Shown: positions 43,537 to 53,241, numbered from the stretch's first letter. The stretch: 64,000 bases of DNA from Halomonas denitrificans (GCA_019800895.1 JAHVKF010000002.1:682001-746000); one strand, 5' to 3'. Numbers and translations: made by a program. Notes: generated by a model not told the origin, from the sequence alone.

Positions 43537-44627
43537 GGTGGCGTTTCCGTCCGTTGATTTGCCGGGCGCCAGCGGCCCAGGAATTCGATCAGGGCATCGT
43601 TTTCGGCCGGCGCGCCAACGCTGATCCGGACACAGTTGTCCAGGCCCGGCTGGGCCGACTGGTTGCGCAACCGGATGCCGGCGTCGGCCGCGGCCTCGAT
43701 CAGGGCCGCGGCGTCGGGCACGCGAACGAGCACGAAGTTGGCCTCGCCCGGCCACATGGCGGAGATCCAGTCCGTCTTGCGCAGGGACTCGACCAGCCGC
43801 TGCTTTTCGTCGGCCAGCGTCGCCAGCGACTTCGCCTGCGCGGCCAGTGCATCCGGTGTCAGCGCGGAAAGCGCCGTATTCACTGTCGGCGTGGGCAGCG
43901 GGTACGGCGCGATGATGCGGCGCAGCAGGCCGATGACGGCCGGGTCCGCGATGACCGAACCCAGGCGGCAGCCGGCCAGCGAATGGGCCTTGGACAGGGT
44001 GCGCAGCACGACGAGGTTGCCGTGCCGGCGCATTCGCCGGGTGAAGGACGGCGCTGCCTGGAACTCGACGTAGGCCTCGTCGACCACGACCAGGCCGCGC
44101 CCGTCCATCGCCCGGCAGACCGAATCGACGAGTTCGGGAGTCAGGGTGTTCCCCGTGGGATTGTTCGGCGAACACAGGAAGGCGATCTTGCAGCCAGCGG
44201 CCCGCTCGACCAGGTCAGCGGGGGGCTCGAAGTCTCCCTCCTGCTCGACCAGCGGCGCCTCGACCACCGTCGCGCCCTGGACCTGCGCCGAAAGCGCGTA
44301 CATGCCGAAGCACGGCGGCATGACCAACACCGGATCGCCGGGTGCACAGAAGACGCGGATCAGCAGGTCGATGCCCTCGTCGCTGCCGCGCGTGATCAGC
44401 AGGCGGTCCTCGTCGACTTCGTACATCTCGGCCAGGCGACGGCGCAGGACCGGCGGCTGCGGCTCCGGGTAGCGGTTCAACCCCTGGCCCGGGTCGCCCG
44501 GTGAGGGAAACGGGTTCTCGTTCGCGTTCAGCAGGATGCCCGCCGAATCGGCCAGCGCCCTCGCCGACGCATACGGGGTCAGCGCACGGATCTCGGGGCG
44601 GGCCAAGGCGTCGAAGTCCGTGGTCAT
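43533..44627 (-). CDS. hisC: histidinol-phosphate aminotransferase
   Basis: A 364-aa PLP-dependent class I/II aminotransferase. NANENPFPSP near residue 33, RGSDEGIDLLIR, SPNNPTGN near 152, DEAYVEF near 182, and the PLP-binding Lys in TLSKAHSLAGCRLG near 212 are all present. It transfers the amino group from glutamate to imidazole-acetol phosphate. The ATG overlaps the hisD stop and its stop overlaps the hisB ATG. Confidence 0.96.
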   Translation of the reverse strand: MTTDFDALARPEIRALTPYASARALADSAGILLNANENPFPSPGDPGQGLNRYPEPQPPVLRRRLAEMYEVDEDRLLITRGSDEGIDLLIRVFCAPGDPVLVMPPCFGMYALSAQVQGATVVEAPLVEQEGDFEPPADLVERAAGCKIAFLCSPNNPTGNTLTPELVDSVCRAMDGRGLVVVDEAYVEFQAAPSFTRRMRRHGNLVVLRTLSKAHSLAGCRLGSVIADPAVIGLLRRIIAPYPLPTPTVNTALSALTPDALAAQAKSLATLADEKQRLVESLRKTDWISAMWPGEANFVLVRVPDAAALIEAAADAGIRLRNQSAQPGLDNCVRISVGAPAENDALIEFLGRWRPANQRTETPP

Positions 44628-45934
44628 GCGTCGCGCTCCCGAGCGTCCGGCTGCAGGGCGTCGAGCCGCACCGTGATCGCTAACCGGTGCGCATCGAGCC
44701 GCTCGTGCGCCGCCAGGCGCGCGCCGGGCGGGCCCAGCGTGCGCAGGCCCTCGGGGCTGGCCGTCTGGACCGTCATCCGGCGCAGGAAATCGGCCACCCC
44801 CAGGCCGCTGTGCGTGCGCGCCCAGCCGCCGGTCGGCAGCGTGTGGTTGGTGCCCGAGATGTAGTCGCCGAGCGATTCCGGCGTGTGGTGGCCGACGAAC
44901 ACCGATCCGGCCGTGGTGATCCGCGCCGCCTGCGCATCGGCGTCCCCGGTCGCGATGATCAGGTGTTCCGGGGCGTAGAGCTCGCTGACCTCGATCGCGG
45001 CGTTCATGTCCTCTACGACGATGATCGCTGCATGTTCGAGGGCTTTTCGCGTCACTTCGGCGCGCGGGAGCGTTTCCAGGCGCTGCGCGACGGCGTCGGG
45101 CACGGCGTTAGCCAGCGCGGCGCTGTCGGTGACCAGCAGGACCTGCGAATCCGGACCGTGCTCGGCCTGGCTGAGCAGGTCCAGCGCGACCCAGTCCGGG
45201 TTCGCGCTCGCGTCGGCCAGCACCATGACTTCCGAGGGGCCGGCCGGCAGGTCCTGGGCCGCGCCGTCGACGTCGAGCGCGACCTGGCGCTTGGCCTCGG
45301 CGACGAAGCGGTTGCCGGGGCCGTAGAGCTTGGCGCAGGCCGGCACGGATTCGGTCCCGTAGGCCATCGCGGCGATCGCCTGTGCGCCTCCGGCCACCAG
45401 CACCTTGTCCAGCCCGAGCCTGGCCGCCACCGCCAGCACTGCGTCGTCGGCCCGCCCCTCGAGGTTCGGCGGCGTGCTCAGGACGATCCGGCGGCAGCCG
45501 GCGAGCCGCGCAGGGACCAGCAGCATGATGGCCGTCGACGGCAGCGGCGCGGAGCCGGCCGGAACGTACAGGCCGACCGGACTCAACGGCACGTAGCGCA
45601 TTGCGCATCGAACGCCCGGCGCGGTCTCGATCGCGTAATCGGACGGCCGGCCTGCGGCATGGAACGCATGCACGGTCTCGATGGCCCGGTCGATCGCCGC
45701 CTCGAGCTCCGGGTCGAGCGGCGCCCGCGATTCCACCGGCTGCCAGAGCTCGACGGATTCGACCCCGTCGAAGCGGCGCGTGCAGTTCTGGAGCGCCGCG
45801 TCACCGCCGGCCCGGACCTCGCCGATGATGTCCGCGACGGCGCGGGTCAGCTCGGCATCGGTCTCCAGCCGCGGCCGTCGCAGCAGGTCCGCGCGCTCGC
45901 CCGCGTCCAGCGTGGTCCAGTCGACGATTCTCAT
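44624..45934 (-). CDS. hisD: histidinol dehydrogenase
   Basis: A 436-aa zinc enzyme that oxidises histidinol to histidine with NAD in two steps. Family blocks are VGLYVPAGSAPLPS, GGAQAIAAMAYGT, KLYGPGNRFVAEAK and the QDLPAGPSEV run. QAEHGPDSQ and EHLIIATGD follow, then the catalytic-region ISGTNHTLPT and ARTHSGL. Its length matches the family. The start overlaps the hisG stop and the stop overlaps hisC, each by 4 nt. Confidence 0.96.
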   Translation of the reverse strand: MRIVDWTTLDAGERADLLRRPRLETDAELTRAVADIIGEVRAGGDAALQNCTRRFDGVESVELWQPVESRAPLDPELEAAIDRAIETVHAFHAAGRPSDYAIETAPGVRCAMRYVPLSPVGLYVPAGSAPLPSTAIMLLVPARLAGCRRIVLSTPPNLEGRADDAVLAVAARLGLDKVLVAGGAQAIAAMAYGTESVPACAKLYGPGNRFVAEAKRQVALDVDGAAQDLPAGPSEVMVLADASANPDWVALDLLSQAEHGPDSQVLLVTDSAALANAVPDAVAQRLETLPRAEVTRKALEHAAIIVVEDMNAAIEVSELYAPEHLIIATGDADAQAARITTAGSVFVGHHTPESLGDYISGTNHTLPTGGWARTHSGLGVADFLRRMTVQTASPEGLRTLGPPGARLAAHERLDAHRLAITVRLDALQPDARERDA

Positions 45935-46830
45935 GCGAGCATCTTCTCGACCGGCAGCACCAGGATGGCCGAGGCGCCGGCCTGCTTGAGTTCTTCCAGG
46001 TGCTCCCAGAACACCTGCTCGGTGCACAGGGCGTGGATCGCGACGCGGCCGGGCTGGCCTTCCAGTGGCAGGATCGTCGGGGTTTCGGCGCCGGGCAGGA
46101 CCTCCGAGATCCGGTCGATGCGCTCGCGCGGGGCGTGCAGCATCACGTACTTGGTTTCGCGCGCGGTCTGCACCCCCTGGATGCGCTGGACCAGCTTGTC
46201 GAGCAGGGCCTGCTGTTCGTTGTCCAGCGTCGATGCGCCGCGGTAGAGCGCGGCCTGGCTTTCGAGCACCGTCGCCACGGCCTTCAGGTGGTTGGCGCGC
46301 AGCGTGGTGCCGGTCGACACCAGATCGACGATCGCCTCGGCGGTGCCGAGACTGGGCGCGATCTCGACGGCCCCGTTGAGCGTCACGATGTCCGCGGAAA
46401 CGCCGTTTTCCTGCAGCCATCGTGCCGTCAACTGCGGATAACTCGTTGCGATCCTGCGGCCTTCGAGCTGCTTCGGGCCGGTGTAGTCCTGGTCTTCCGG
46501 CAGCGCCAGCATCAAGCGGCAGTGGCCGAACTCGAGCGGTGCCAGCGTGTCCAGGGCGGCGCCGGGCCTGCGCTGCGCGGCCTCGAGCTCCTTCTCGGCG
46601 GCGACGTTCTCTCCGACGATGCCGAGTTCACAGACCCCCTCGAGCAGCAGCCGGGGAATGTCGTCGTCGCGCACCAGCAGCAGGTCGACCGGCAGGTTGC
46701 GTCCGTACCAGAACAGCTTGTCCTTGCTGCGCGCGAAGTGCAGGCCGGCGCGTTCGAGCAGCTTCAGCGAGGACTCGGACAGACGCCCGGACTTCTGGAT
46801 CGCGATCTTGAGGCGGCGTTCGGTGTTCAT
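45931..46830 (-). CDS. hisG: ATP phosphoribosyltransferase, long form
   Basis: A 299-aa first enzyme of histidine synthesis, joining ATP and PRPP. It is the long form with a C-terminal ACT-like regulatory domain (from about residue 225), so it should be feedback-inhibited by histidine and needs no HisZ. Blocks are IAIQKSGRLSESSLKLL, GRNLPVDLLLVRDDDIP, ELGIVGENV, the PRPP motif DLVSTGTTLRANHL near 175, and ESQAAL. The ATG overlaps the stop of the yerC-like gene. Confidence 0.96.
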   Translation of the reverse strand: MNTERRLKIAIQKSGRLSESSLKLLERAGLHFARSKDKLFWYGRNLPVDLLLVRDDDIPRLLLEGVCELGIVGENVAAEKELEAAQRRPGAALDTLAPLEFGHCRLMLALPEDQDYTGPKQLEGRRIATSYPQLTARWLQENGVSADIVTLNGAVEIAPSLGTAEAIVDLVSTGTTLRANHLKAVATVLESQAALYRGASTLDNEQQALLDKLVQRIQGVQTARETKYVMLHAPRERIDRISEVLPGAETPTILPLEGQPGRVAIHALCTEQVFWEHLEELKQAGASAILVLPVEKMLA

Positions 46831-47174
46831 GCGTTCGGGTCTCCCGGCGAGGACGGGGCGGGGGCGTCTTCGCCCTGCAGGCGGTTCAGGGCCAACCGGT
46901 AGCCACCGTGGCCCATTTCGAGGAAGCGGGCGACCCGACCGATGGTGGTGACGCTGACGCCGGTTCGCTCGTGGATCTCCCGATACGGAAGGCCCGCGTC
47001 GAGGAGCTGGACGACGCGCCAGCGGTCGACCAGGGCTTCGAGCTCGGCGGGCGTGGTCAGATCGCGCAGCAGCGAGCGGACCTCGTCCGGCGTCCGCATC
47101 GCATTGAATGCTTCGGCCAGGCTGTTCCGGGCGGCGCGGTTGGCCTTCAGGTGCTGTTCGTCGAGTTGTTTCAT
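46827..47174 (-). CDS. TrpR-related regulator of the YerC/YecD family, first gene of the his operon
   Basis: A 115-aa helical protein with a TrpR-like fold. It contains LLRDLTTPAELEALVDRW (about 40-57) and the helix-turn-helix LPYREIHERTGVSVTTIGRVARFL, then GGYRLALNRL. In Xanthomonadales a gene of this family leads the his operon, and comparative genomics has predicted it as a histidine-responsive repressor (called HisR); that is recalled, not tested here. Its position as the first gene, with its stop overlapping hisG, fits autoregulation of the operon. The C-terminus has a Pro/Ser tail. No strong ribosome site is present before the ATG. Confidence 0.88.
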   Translation of the reverse strand: MKQLDEQHLKANRAARNSLAEAFNAMRTPDEVRSLLRDLTTPAELEALVDRWRVVQLLDAGLPYREIHERTGVSVTTIGRVARFLEMGHGGYRLALNRLQGEDAPAPSSPGDPNA

Positions 47175-47222
47175 GGCGGGTCTGGCGCGCGATCGCGCCG
47201 GCTGGCTCGGTAGTTGTCCAGC

Positions 47223-47252
47223 ATACTAGCACACTGGCGTATTAACGCGTTA
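47223..47252 (-). promoter_or_regulatory. candidate promoter/operator region of the his operon
   Basis: On the minus strand a TAGTAT box (47223-47228) could be the -10 element, about 49 nt before the first start codon. Just upstream lies the perfect 10-bp palindrome TAACGCGTTA (47243-47252), beside two copies of TTATCAC-like sequence. This AT-rich stretch stands out in a GC-rich genome and is a plausible binding site for the TrpR-like protein. No convincing -35 box is seen. Confidence 0.45.
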
Positions 47253-47341
47253 TCACATTATCACGCCGGCCCCATCCGCCCCGCCGGGCGCCGAAAAATC
47301 CACCGCCGCCGGGGCGGACGGGGGACGTCGCTGGGCGAAGT

Positions 47342-47371
47342 TTGCCCTGCGGCAGCGGAAACGGCTAGAAT
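47342..47371 (+). promoter_or_regulatory. hppA: candidate promoter of the pyrophosphatase gene
   Basis: TTGCCC (47342-47347) and TAGAAT (47366-47371) are spaced by 18 nt, leaving a leader of about 130 nt before hppA. The rest of the 333-nt gap between the his operon and hppA shows no coding region. Confidence 0.5.
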
Positions 47372-47507
47372 GCAGCGATTTTGTGCCCGCCATGGGGGAC
47401 TCCCCGGGCGCGCCGATTCCGCGAAGCCTCTCTCGATGCGCAGCTTCGAGCCGCGCGAATCGATCCTTTGAACCCAATCGCAACCTAAAACAAGTCTGGG
47501 AGACAAC

Positions 47508-49529
47508 ATGGACATGAGTCTGATCCCGCCGGCGCTCGGCATCGTCGGGCTGATCACGGCATTCGTCATCTTCACCGCGATGATGCGCTATCCGGTCATG
47601 GACGGTAAGCCGGCCGAAATCGCCAAGCTGATCCAGGATGGCGCCATGGCCTTCATGCGTCGCGAGATTCTCATGATCGGCGGTTCGGTCGCGGTGCTGT
47701 TCATCGCGCTGGCCTTCTCCGGCCTCGGCATCGAGACCGCGATCTCGTTCCTGGTCGGTGCGTTCTGTTCGGCGATCGCCGGCTACTTCGGCATGATCGC
47801 CGCGACCCGCGCCAACGTCCGCACGACCTCGGCCGCGCACAACTTCGGCACCGATCGCGCGCTGACCGTCGCCTTCTACGGCGGCTCCGTGATGGGCCTG
47901 GTGCTCGCCTCGCTCGGCCTGCTCGGTCTGGGTACGCTTTACCTGATCTTCGGCACCGACCCGGAGACCGCGCACCGCATCCACGGCTTCGGCATGGGCG
48001 CCGGCGTGGTCGCGCTGTTCTATCGCGTCGGTGGCGGCATCTTCACCAAGTCCGCCGACGTCGGCGCCGACCTGGTCGGCAAGGTCGAAGCCGGAATCCC
48101 GGAAGACGATCCCCGCAACCCGGGCGTGATCGCGGACAACGTCGGCGACAACGTCGGCGACGTGGCCGGCATGGGCTCGGACATCTTCGAGTCGTACTGC
48201 GGTGCGATGATCGCCTCGGTCGCGCTGGCCACCGTGATGGTCAAGCAGGCCGGCGGCGCGGCAATCGTTCCGGGCATGGGTCCGGGCGAGGCGCTGATGG
48301 GCCTGCCGCTGCTGCTGGCCTCGCTCGGCCTGGTCTGCTCGATCCTGGCGATCGGCCTGGTCCGCATGTCGGCCGGCAAGAGCCCGGAAGTCGCCCTGCG
48401 CATCGGGACGATCTCCGCGGCCGCCGGCTTCGTCGCCCTGGCCTGGTTCCTGATCGGCTACCTGGACATCCAGTCCGGGGTCTGGATCGCGACCATCGTC
48501 GGCGCGGTCGGGGGCGTGATCATCGGCCTGTCGACCGAGTACTACACGGCCGCCAAGCCGATCCGCGAGATCGCCAAGTCCGGTGAGACGGGTCCTGCGA
48601 CCGTGATCATCTCCGGCCTGGCGACCGGCATGCAGTCGGTGCTGATTCCGATCCTGACGATCTGCGCGATGATCTTCGTCGCCAACGCCCAGGCCGAGCT
48701 GTACGGCGTCGGCATCGCCGCGGTCTCGATGCTGGCCACCGTCGGCATGACCATGGCGATTGACGCCTACGGACCGGTTGCCGACAACGCCGGCGGAATC
48801 GCCGAAATGGCCGGACTCGGCGAGGACACCCGCAAGATCACCGACTCGCTCGACGAGCTCGGCAACACCACCGCGGCCATCGGCAAGGGCTTCGCGATCG
48901 GCGCTGCGGCGCTGGCCGCGCTGACCATCATCTCGGCCTACATCGCGGAGATCCAGCACGACATGACCGACTTCGTGCTGGCGATTTCCGATCCGATGGT
49001 TCTGATCGGCATGTTCATCGGCGGACTGTTCCCGTTCATCGTCGCGTCGATCACGATGACGGCCGTCGGCGCCGCAGCGTTCGAGATGATCACCGAGATT
49101 CGCCGCCAGTTCCGCGAGATCCCCGGCTTGCTGGAAGGCAACGCCACGCCGGATGCGGCCCGCTGCGTCGACATCGCCACGACCTCGGCGATCAAGCGGA
49201 TGCTGCTGCCGGCGGCCCTCGCCGTGCTGGGACCGGTGGCCGTCGGCTTCGGCCTGGGCCCGGAAGCGCTGGGCGGCATGCTCGGCGGTGCGCTGATCTC
49301 CGCGGTCCTGCTGGCGCTGACCATGGCCAACGCCGGTGGCGCCTGGGACAACGCCAAGAAGCACGTCGAGAAGGGCAACTTCGGCGGCAAGGGTTCCGAG
49401 ACCCACAAGGCGAACGTGGTCGGCGACACGGTCGGCGACCCGCTGAAGGACACCTCGGGCCCGTCGATGAACATCCTCATCAACGTGATGGCCATCGTCA
49501 GCCTCGTGATCGCGCCCCTGCTCCACTGA
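47508..49529 (+). CDS. hppA: membrane pyrophosphatase, K+-dependent type (H+ or Na+ pump)
   Basis: A 673-aa integral membrane enzyme with about 16 membrane segments that couples pyrophosphate hydrolysis to ion export. Catalytic loops are intact: the [20 protein letters not shown] region, then [21 protein letters not shown], and late [23 protein letters not shown]. The cation switch reads [10 protein letters not shown], with Ala at residue 456 and Gly at 459. K+-independent enzymes have Lys and Thr at the equivalent places, so this one should need K+. All Na+-transporting forms belong to the K+-dependent group, so Na+ pumping is possible but not proven. A strong terminator follows. Confidence 0.95.
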   Translation: MDMSLIPPALGIVGLITAFVIFTAMMRYPVMDGKPAEIAKLIQDGAMAFMRREILMIGGSVAVLFIALAFSGLGIETAISFLVGAFCSAIAGYFGMIAATRANVRTTSAAHNFGTDRALTVAFYGGSVMGLVLASLGLLGLGTLYLIFGTDPETAHRIHGFGMGAGVVALFYRVGGGIFTKSADVGADLVGKVEAGIPEDDPRNPGVIADNVGDNVGDVAGMGSDIFESYCGAMIASVALATVMVKQAGGAAIVPGMGPGEALMGLPLLLASLGLVCSILAIGLVRMSAGKSPEVALRIGTISAAAGFVALAWFLIGYLDIQSGVWIATIVGAVGGVIIGLSTEYYTAAKPIREIAKSGETGPATVIISGLATGMQSVLIPILTICAMIFVANAQAELYGVGIAAVSMLATVGMTMAIDAYGPVADNAGGIAEMAGLGEDTRKITDSLDELGNTTAAIGKGFAIGAAALAALTIISAYIAEIQHDMTDFVLAISDPMVLIGMFIGGLFPFIVASITMTAVGAAAFEMITEIRRQFREIPGLLEGNATPDAARCVDIATTSAIKRMLLPAALAVLGPVAVGFGLGPEALGGMLGGALISAVLLALTMANAGGAWDNAKKHVEKGNFGGKGSETHKANVVGDTVGDPLKDTSGPSMNILINVMAIVSLVIAPLLH

Positions 49530-49550
49530 TCGGCGCCATCAGGCAGTACG

Positions 49551-49580
49551 AAAAGCGCGGCCCCGGGCCGCGCTTTTTTT
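49551..49580 (+). terminator. intrinsic terminator of hppA
   Basis: AAAGCGCGGC pairs with GCCGCGCTTT around a short CCCGG loop, followed by seven T residues. This is one of the clearest terminators in the window. Confidence 0.92.
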
Positions 49581-49600
49581 GCCCTTGTGCAGCAACTTCA

Positions 49601-49859
49601 AGAGGATGGACGCGAAGGCGCAAAGGAGCAAAGGGCGCAAGAAAAACGACAGGACATGGAAAAGGCCTGTCTTGAGGACGGCGCAGAGTACGCTTCAGTG
49701 ATTCCGGCGACTCCGACCCATCAGGGATCAAGCGGAATCGGCAGCGAAAGTGCAGAGCCCAGCAAGCCGCTCGATCCGGTGAAAGAACCTCGGTGACTGC
49801 ATCCCTTGCAGGGTTATTTCGCAGCCTTCGCTTCTTTGCGCCTTCGCGTCCATCCTCTC
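49601..49859. repeat. inverted-repeat element without a gene, downstream of hppA
   Basis: Two inward-facing arms bound about 260 nt. The left (49601-49648) begins AGAGGATGGACGCGAAGGCG, and the right (49814-49859), read on the minus strand, begins GAGAGGATGGACGCGAAGGC. The arms agree over about 45 nt and continue with CAAAGRAGCRAAGG-type units. The interior shows no convincing coding region and no GxxExxY remnant. The element fills most of the 389-nt gap between hppA and the TetR gene. It is the cleanest inverted pair of the family. Confidence 0.85.
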
Positions 49860-49918
49860 GAGAACCGTGCCCGATGGATCGCAGGAACCGCCGAAACGCG
49901 CGGCAGGGAGAAGCAGAT

Positions 49919-50512
49919 TCAGCGCGGGGTGAGGAGGGTGTCGATGGCGTGGCGGACGTAGGCTTCGAATTCGTCGGTGCCGCGCTCGGGTGCCATGCCA
50001 CGGGTCTGGAGCTGGATGTAGCCGACGTAGCTGGTGTAGGTCAGCCGGGCCCGATGTCGGGCGGCTTCGTCGTCCAGGCCGAGTTCGCGGAACGCCTTGG
50101 CCAGATAATCGAGCCGACGCTTCGTGATCCGTTCGAGCATGGGCTTGACGCGCGGGTCGTCGCTGGCAGCGCACAGGGCGGCGTGGATCTGGTGGCTCCG
50201 GTTCTGCCGCGATGTACGGAGGATGAACTCGGCGAGCCGCTCCGCCGCCGGCAGATCGGAGTCCAGCGAGCGCGCCAGCGATTCGTTGTCCTGCCGTTCC
50301 CAGCGTGCCAGCGCCTGTTCGAGCAGCTGGTCGCGCTTCGGGAAGTGCCAGTAGAAGCTGCCCTTGGTGATGCCGAGGCGACGCGCCAGCGGTTCGACGC
50401 CGAGCCCGCCCAGGCCCTTTTCCGCGATCAGGTCGAGCGCCGCCTGTTCCCAATCGGCCGCCGTAAGGGTGGTTCGCTCGCTGGCCGGTACTGCCGGAGT
50501 GACTGCGCTCAT
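49919..50512 (-). CDS. TetR/AcrR family transcriptional regulator
   Basis: A 197-aa repressor. The N-terminal DNA-binding domain (about 15-65) has ALDLIAEKGLGGLGVEPLARRLGITKGSFYWHF, the standard TetR helix-turn-helix ending in YWHFPKRDQLL. The C-terminal ligand domain has no assignable effector. It lies 100 nt downstream of plsB on the same strand, so regulation of its own gene or a distant target is possible. No drug pump is adjacent. Confidence 0.92.
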   Translation of the reverse strand: MSAVTPAVPASERTTLTAADWEQAALDLIAEKGLGGLGVEPLARRLGITKGSFYWHFPKRDQLLEQALARWERQDNESLARSLDSDLPAAERLAEFILRTSRQNRSHQIHAALCAASDDPRVKPMLERITKRRLDYLAKAFRELGLDDEAARHRARLTYTSYVGYIQLQTRGMAPERGTDEFEAYVRHAIDTLLTPR

Positions 50513-50612
50513 GGCGCCATTCTAGCAGTGCACCGGACACTGCGGCGGTGCGCGCCGAGCGTGATCATCGCGCGTGGCGAACGGGCGGCACGGTCGATGC
50601 CTGCCCGGGCGA

Positions 50613-53177
50613 TCAGGCGGATGCGGATCCGCCCGTCTTCGCGCTCGGCTCCGCGGCTTTCGCGCGCCGCTTCTCGAGCTCCAGGACCCGCGGCGTCATC
50701 TGGATGATCGTGTGCCGGACTTCCTTGTCGAGCACCAGCTTGGCATCGCGTGCAAAGGTTTCCAGCCTGCGGTCGAAGGTCAGGTTGCCGCCCTCGTCGC
50801 GACCCAGCACCTGGATGTCCTGCAGCGACTCGATGAACTGCTTGAAGAGAGTCCGATCGGAGAACTCCGGCGCGTCGAACTCGTGCAGCATCGAAATACG
50901 CTGTGCCGAAAGCGTGCACAGCTGTTCGAGCTGTTGACGGCTGAGCTTGCCCGAGCCGTTCTTCGCCAGCACGGCAATCGTGATGTAGTAGCGCTCGAAG
51001 GTCTGCAGCATCGTGTTGCCGAGCAGGCGCAGGTAGTAGGTCTGGTCCGAACCGCCCGGCGTGCGCTGGAGATAGTCGCCGCTCATGCCCAGGAGGCCCT
51101 GGCGGACCAGTGCGTCGGTGCAGCGCTGGATGATCACCGGGACTTCTTCCGGCGCCCAGGGCAGGAACAGTTCCTTCTTCAGGAACGGGTAGACCGCCTC
51201 GCTGAGTCGCCGGACCCGGGTCTTCCGCACCCGGAGGTTGTTGAGGAAGCAGCAGGCGATCCACGCAGGCATCGCCAGCAGGTGCGCAATGTTGTTGCGG
51301 AAGTAGGTCAGCAGGACGGCGTTGCGCGGCTCGACCTTGATGATGTCGCCGAGCTCGTGCGCGTGCCGCTCGATGATGCCGAGGTCGAGACCGTATTCGA
51401 TGACCTGTCCCGGCGTCAGTTCGGTGATCGTGATCCGGTCCGAGTAGGCGGTCATCCGGATCAGCCGCTGGTAGACGCCGATCATCGCTTCGAGGTCGTC
51501 CTGGTCCAGGGCGTGCTTGCGCGTGGCCAGCAGTGCCGCGGCCAGGAGGTTGACCGGGTTGACGTGCGCGGCCTTGTTGATGTTGACGATGATGCCGTCG
51601 GCCAGCTCGTTGACCACCTTCGGCAACCATTCGGGCTTGGCGTCGGGGTCGTAGTCCTGGTCGGCCCAGTCGGGACAGTGCCGGTCGAGCAGCGGACTGA
51701 GCCGGATCGGCTCGCCGAAGCTTACCTGGACCTGGCCGTAGTTCTTGCGCAGGATGTTGATCACGTTGCGGAAGTCGGAGAGGGACTCCGGCTTCTTCTC
51801 GCGCCCCGACAGTTCGGAGATGTAGGAGCTGCCCTCGGCAAGTCGCTCGTAGCCGATGTAGACGGGCTGGAAGAGCACCGGCCGCTTGCGGCTGCGCAGG
51901 AAGGCCCGGACCGTGATCGACAGCATGCCTGCGCGCGGTGGAAGCGAACGCCCGGTCCTCGACCGCGTGCCCTCGATGAAGTACTCCAGCGCCACGCCCT
52001 TGTCGAGAATGGTCGCCACGTACTCGTTGAAGACCGCCGAGTACAGCGGTTGGGCCCTGAACGAGCGCCGCAGGAAGAATGCGCCGCCGAAGCGCAGGAA
52101 GCGGCCGACGATGGGCAGGTTGAGATTGATGCCGGCCGCGATGTGCGGGGGCACGAAGCCTCGCCGGTAGAGAATGAACGACAGCAGCATGTAATCGATG
52201 TGGCTGCGGTGGCAGGGCACGTACACGATCTCGTGACCCTGCTGGGCGTCGCGGAACTGGCCGAAATGGAACACCTCGACGCCGCGGTAGATCCGGTTCC
52301 AGAACCAGGCCAGGAGGCGCTCGGCGATGCGCACGAAGGAATAGGAGTAGTCTGCCGCGATCTCGCGCGCGTACTTTCGCGCCTCGGCCTCGGCCTTGTG
52401 GATTTCGATGTTGTCGCGCTTGGCCTTCTGGGCGATCGCGTGGCGAACGCTGTCGGCGTGGACCACCCGGTCGACCAGCGTTCGGCGGTGCGAACGATCG
52501 GGGCCGATCGCCGAGGTGCGGACGCGCTTGAAGTGCACCCGGAGCAGGCGGCTGATGCGGCGCAGGTCCATCTCGGCGCCCTGGCCTTCGCGAGCGATCT
52601 CGGCCAGCGACACGGGCTTGCCGAACTGGACAAAGGTCGCCCGGCCGTTGATCACGGTGGTCAGCAGGCGGCGCAGCCGGCCGCCGACGTCCCAGTTCTC
52701 GGAAAACAGGATCTTGGCGATCGACTGCTCCTTGTCCGGCGCGCGCCCGATCAGCACCGACACCGGGACGATCCGGACGTCGTCGATCCGTTCGTCGTCG
52801 ACCGCTTCGATCAGTTCCTTGAGCATGAGCGAATGGCGCCGCCGCACCGGGCGGCGAACCAGCAGCCCCTTGTGGCGCCGGCTCGCGCCGTAGCTGCGCG
52901 GCAGATCGACCCCGTCGTGGTGGAACTCGCGGTCGAGCCGAGGCCAGCCGCGATCGATGCAGATCTGCTCGGTGATCAGCAGCGAGGTCAGCGCGTAGGT
53001 GTCGAGAATGTAGAAAGTCGGCTTGCCGTCGTCGAGATCGAGCTCGTCGACGTCTTCCGGAAGCACCGTGGCCCGTACCCACCAATGCAGGACGCGTCGC
53101 CACAGCGCGCGCCACCACTGACCGAGCGCGAGCAGGGTCTGGCCGGGAACGCGGCGGTGGGCGGGGACGGGAGGCAT
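50613..53177 (-). CDS. plsB: glycerol-3-phosphate 1-O-acyltransferase
   Basis: An 854-aa membrane-associated acyltransferase that transfers an acyl chain from acyl-ACP or acyl-CoA to the sn-1 position of glycerol 3-phosphate, the first phospholipid step. The catalytic H-x4-D is VPCHRSHIDYM (H323, D328). Block II GGAFFLRRSF, block III IEGTRSRTGR near 395, and block IV LFQPVYIGYE follow. The Arg-rich N-terminus and large C-terminal extension match PlsB. The C-terminus ends in a Lys/Glu helix. The upstream leader of about 250 nt holds a hairpin and a candidate promoter. Confidence 0.95.
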   Translation of the reverse strand: MPPVPAHRRVPGQTLLALGQWWRALWRRVLHWWVRATVLPEDVDELDLDDGKPTFYILDTYALTSLLITEQICIDRGWPRLDREFHHDGVDLPRSYGASRRHKGLLVRRPVRRRHSLMLKELIEAVDDERIDDVRIVPVSVLIGRAPDKEQSIAKILFSENWDVGGRLRRLLTTVINGRATFVQFGKPVSLAEIAREGQGAEMDLRRISRLLRVHFKRVRTSAIGPDRSHRRTLVDRVVHADSVRHAIAQKAKRDNIEIHKAEAEARKYAREIAADYSYSFVRIAERLLAWFWNRIYRGVEVFHFGQFRDAQQGHEIVYVPCHRSHIDYMLLSFILYRRGFVPPHIAAGINLNLPIVGRFLRFGGAFFLRRSFRAQPLYSAVFNEYVATILDKGVALEYFIEGTRSRTGRSLPPRAGMLSITVRAFLRSRKRPVLFQPVYIGYERLAEGSSYISELSGREKKPESLSDFRNVINILRKNYGQVQVSFGEPIRLSPLLDRHCPDWADQDYDPDAKPEWLPKVVNELADGIIVNINKAAHVNPVNLLAAALLATRKHALDQDDLEAMIGVYQRLIRMTAYSDRITITELTPGQVIEYGLDLGIIERHAHELGDIIKVEPRNAVLLTYFRNNIAHLLAMPAWIACCFLNNLRVRKTRVRRLSEAVYPFLKKELFLPWAPEEVPVIIQRCTDALVRQGLLGMSGDYLQRTPGGSDQTYYLRLLGNTMLQTFERYYITIAVLAKNGSGKLSRQQLEQLCTLSAQRISMLHEFDAPEFSDRTLFKQFIESLQDIQVLGRDEGGNLTFDRRLETFARDAKLVLDKEVRHTIIQMTPRVLELEKRRAKAAEPSAKTGGSASA

Positions 53178-53241
53178 CGCGGGTCTGGCGGTTGCGAACG
53201 GGGCGCAAGTTTACCACCCGGTCCCGGGGTCGGACCCGGGG

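Noticed and set aside
47253-49526. A 757-codon open frame antisense to the pyrophosphatase gene
   Set aside because: Its composition is dominated by Asp, His, Arg and Gly, as expected from the reverse strand of a GC-rich membrane protein gene, and hppA is unmistakable on the other strand.
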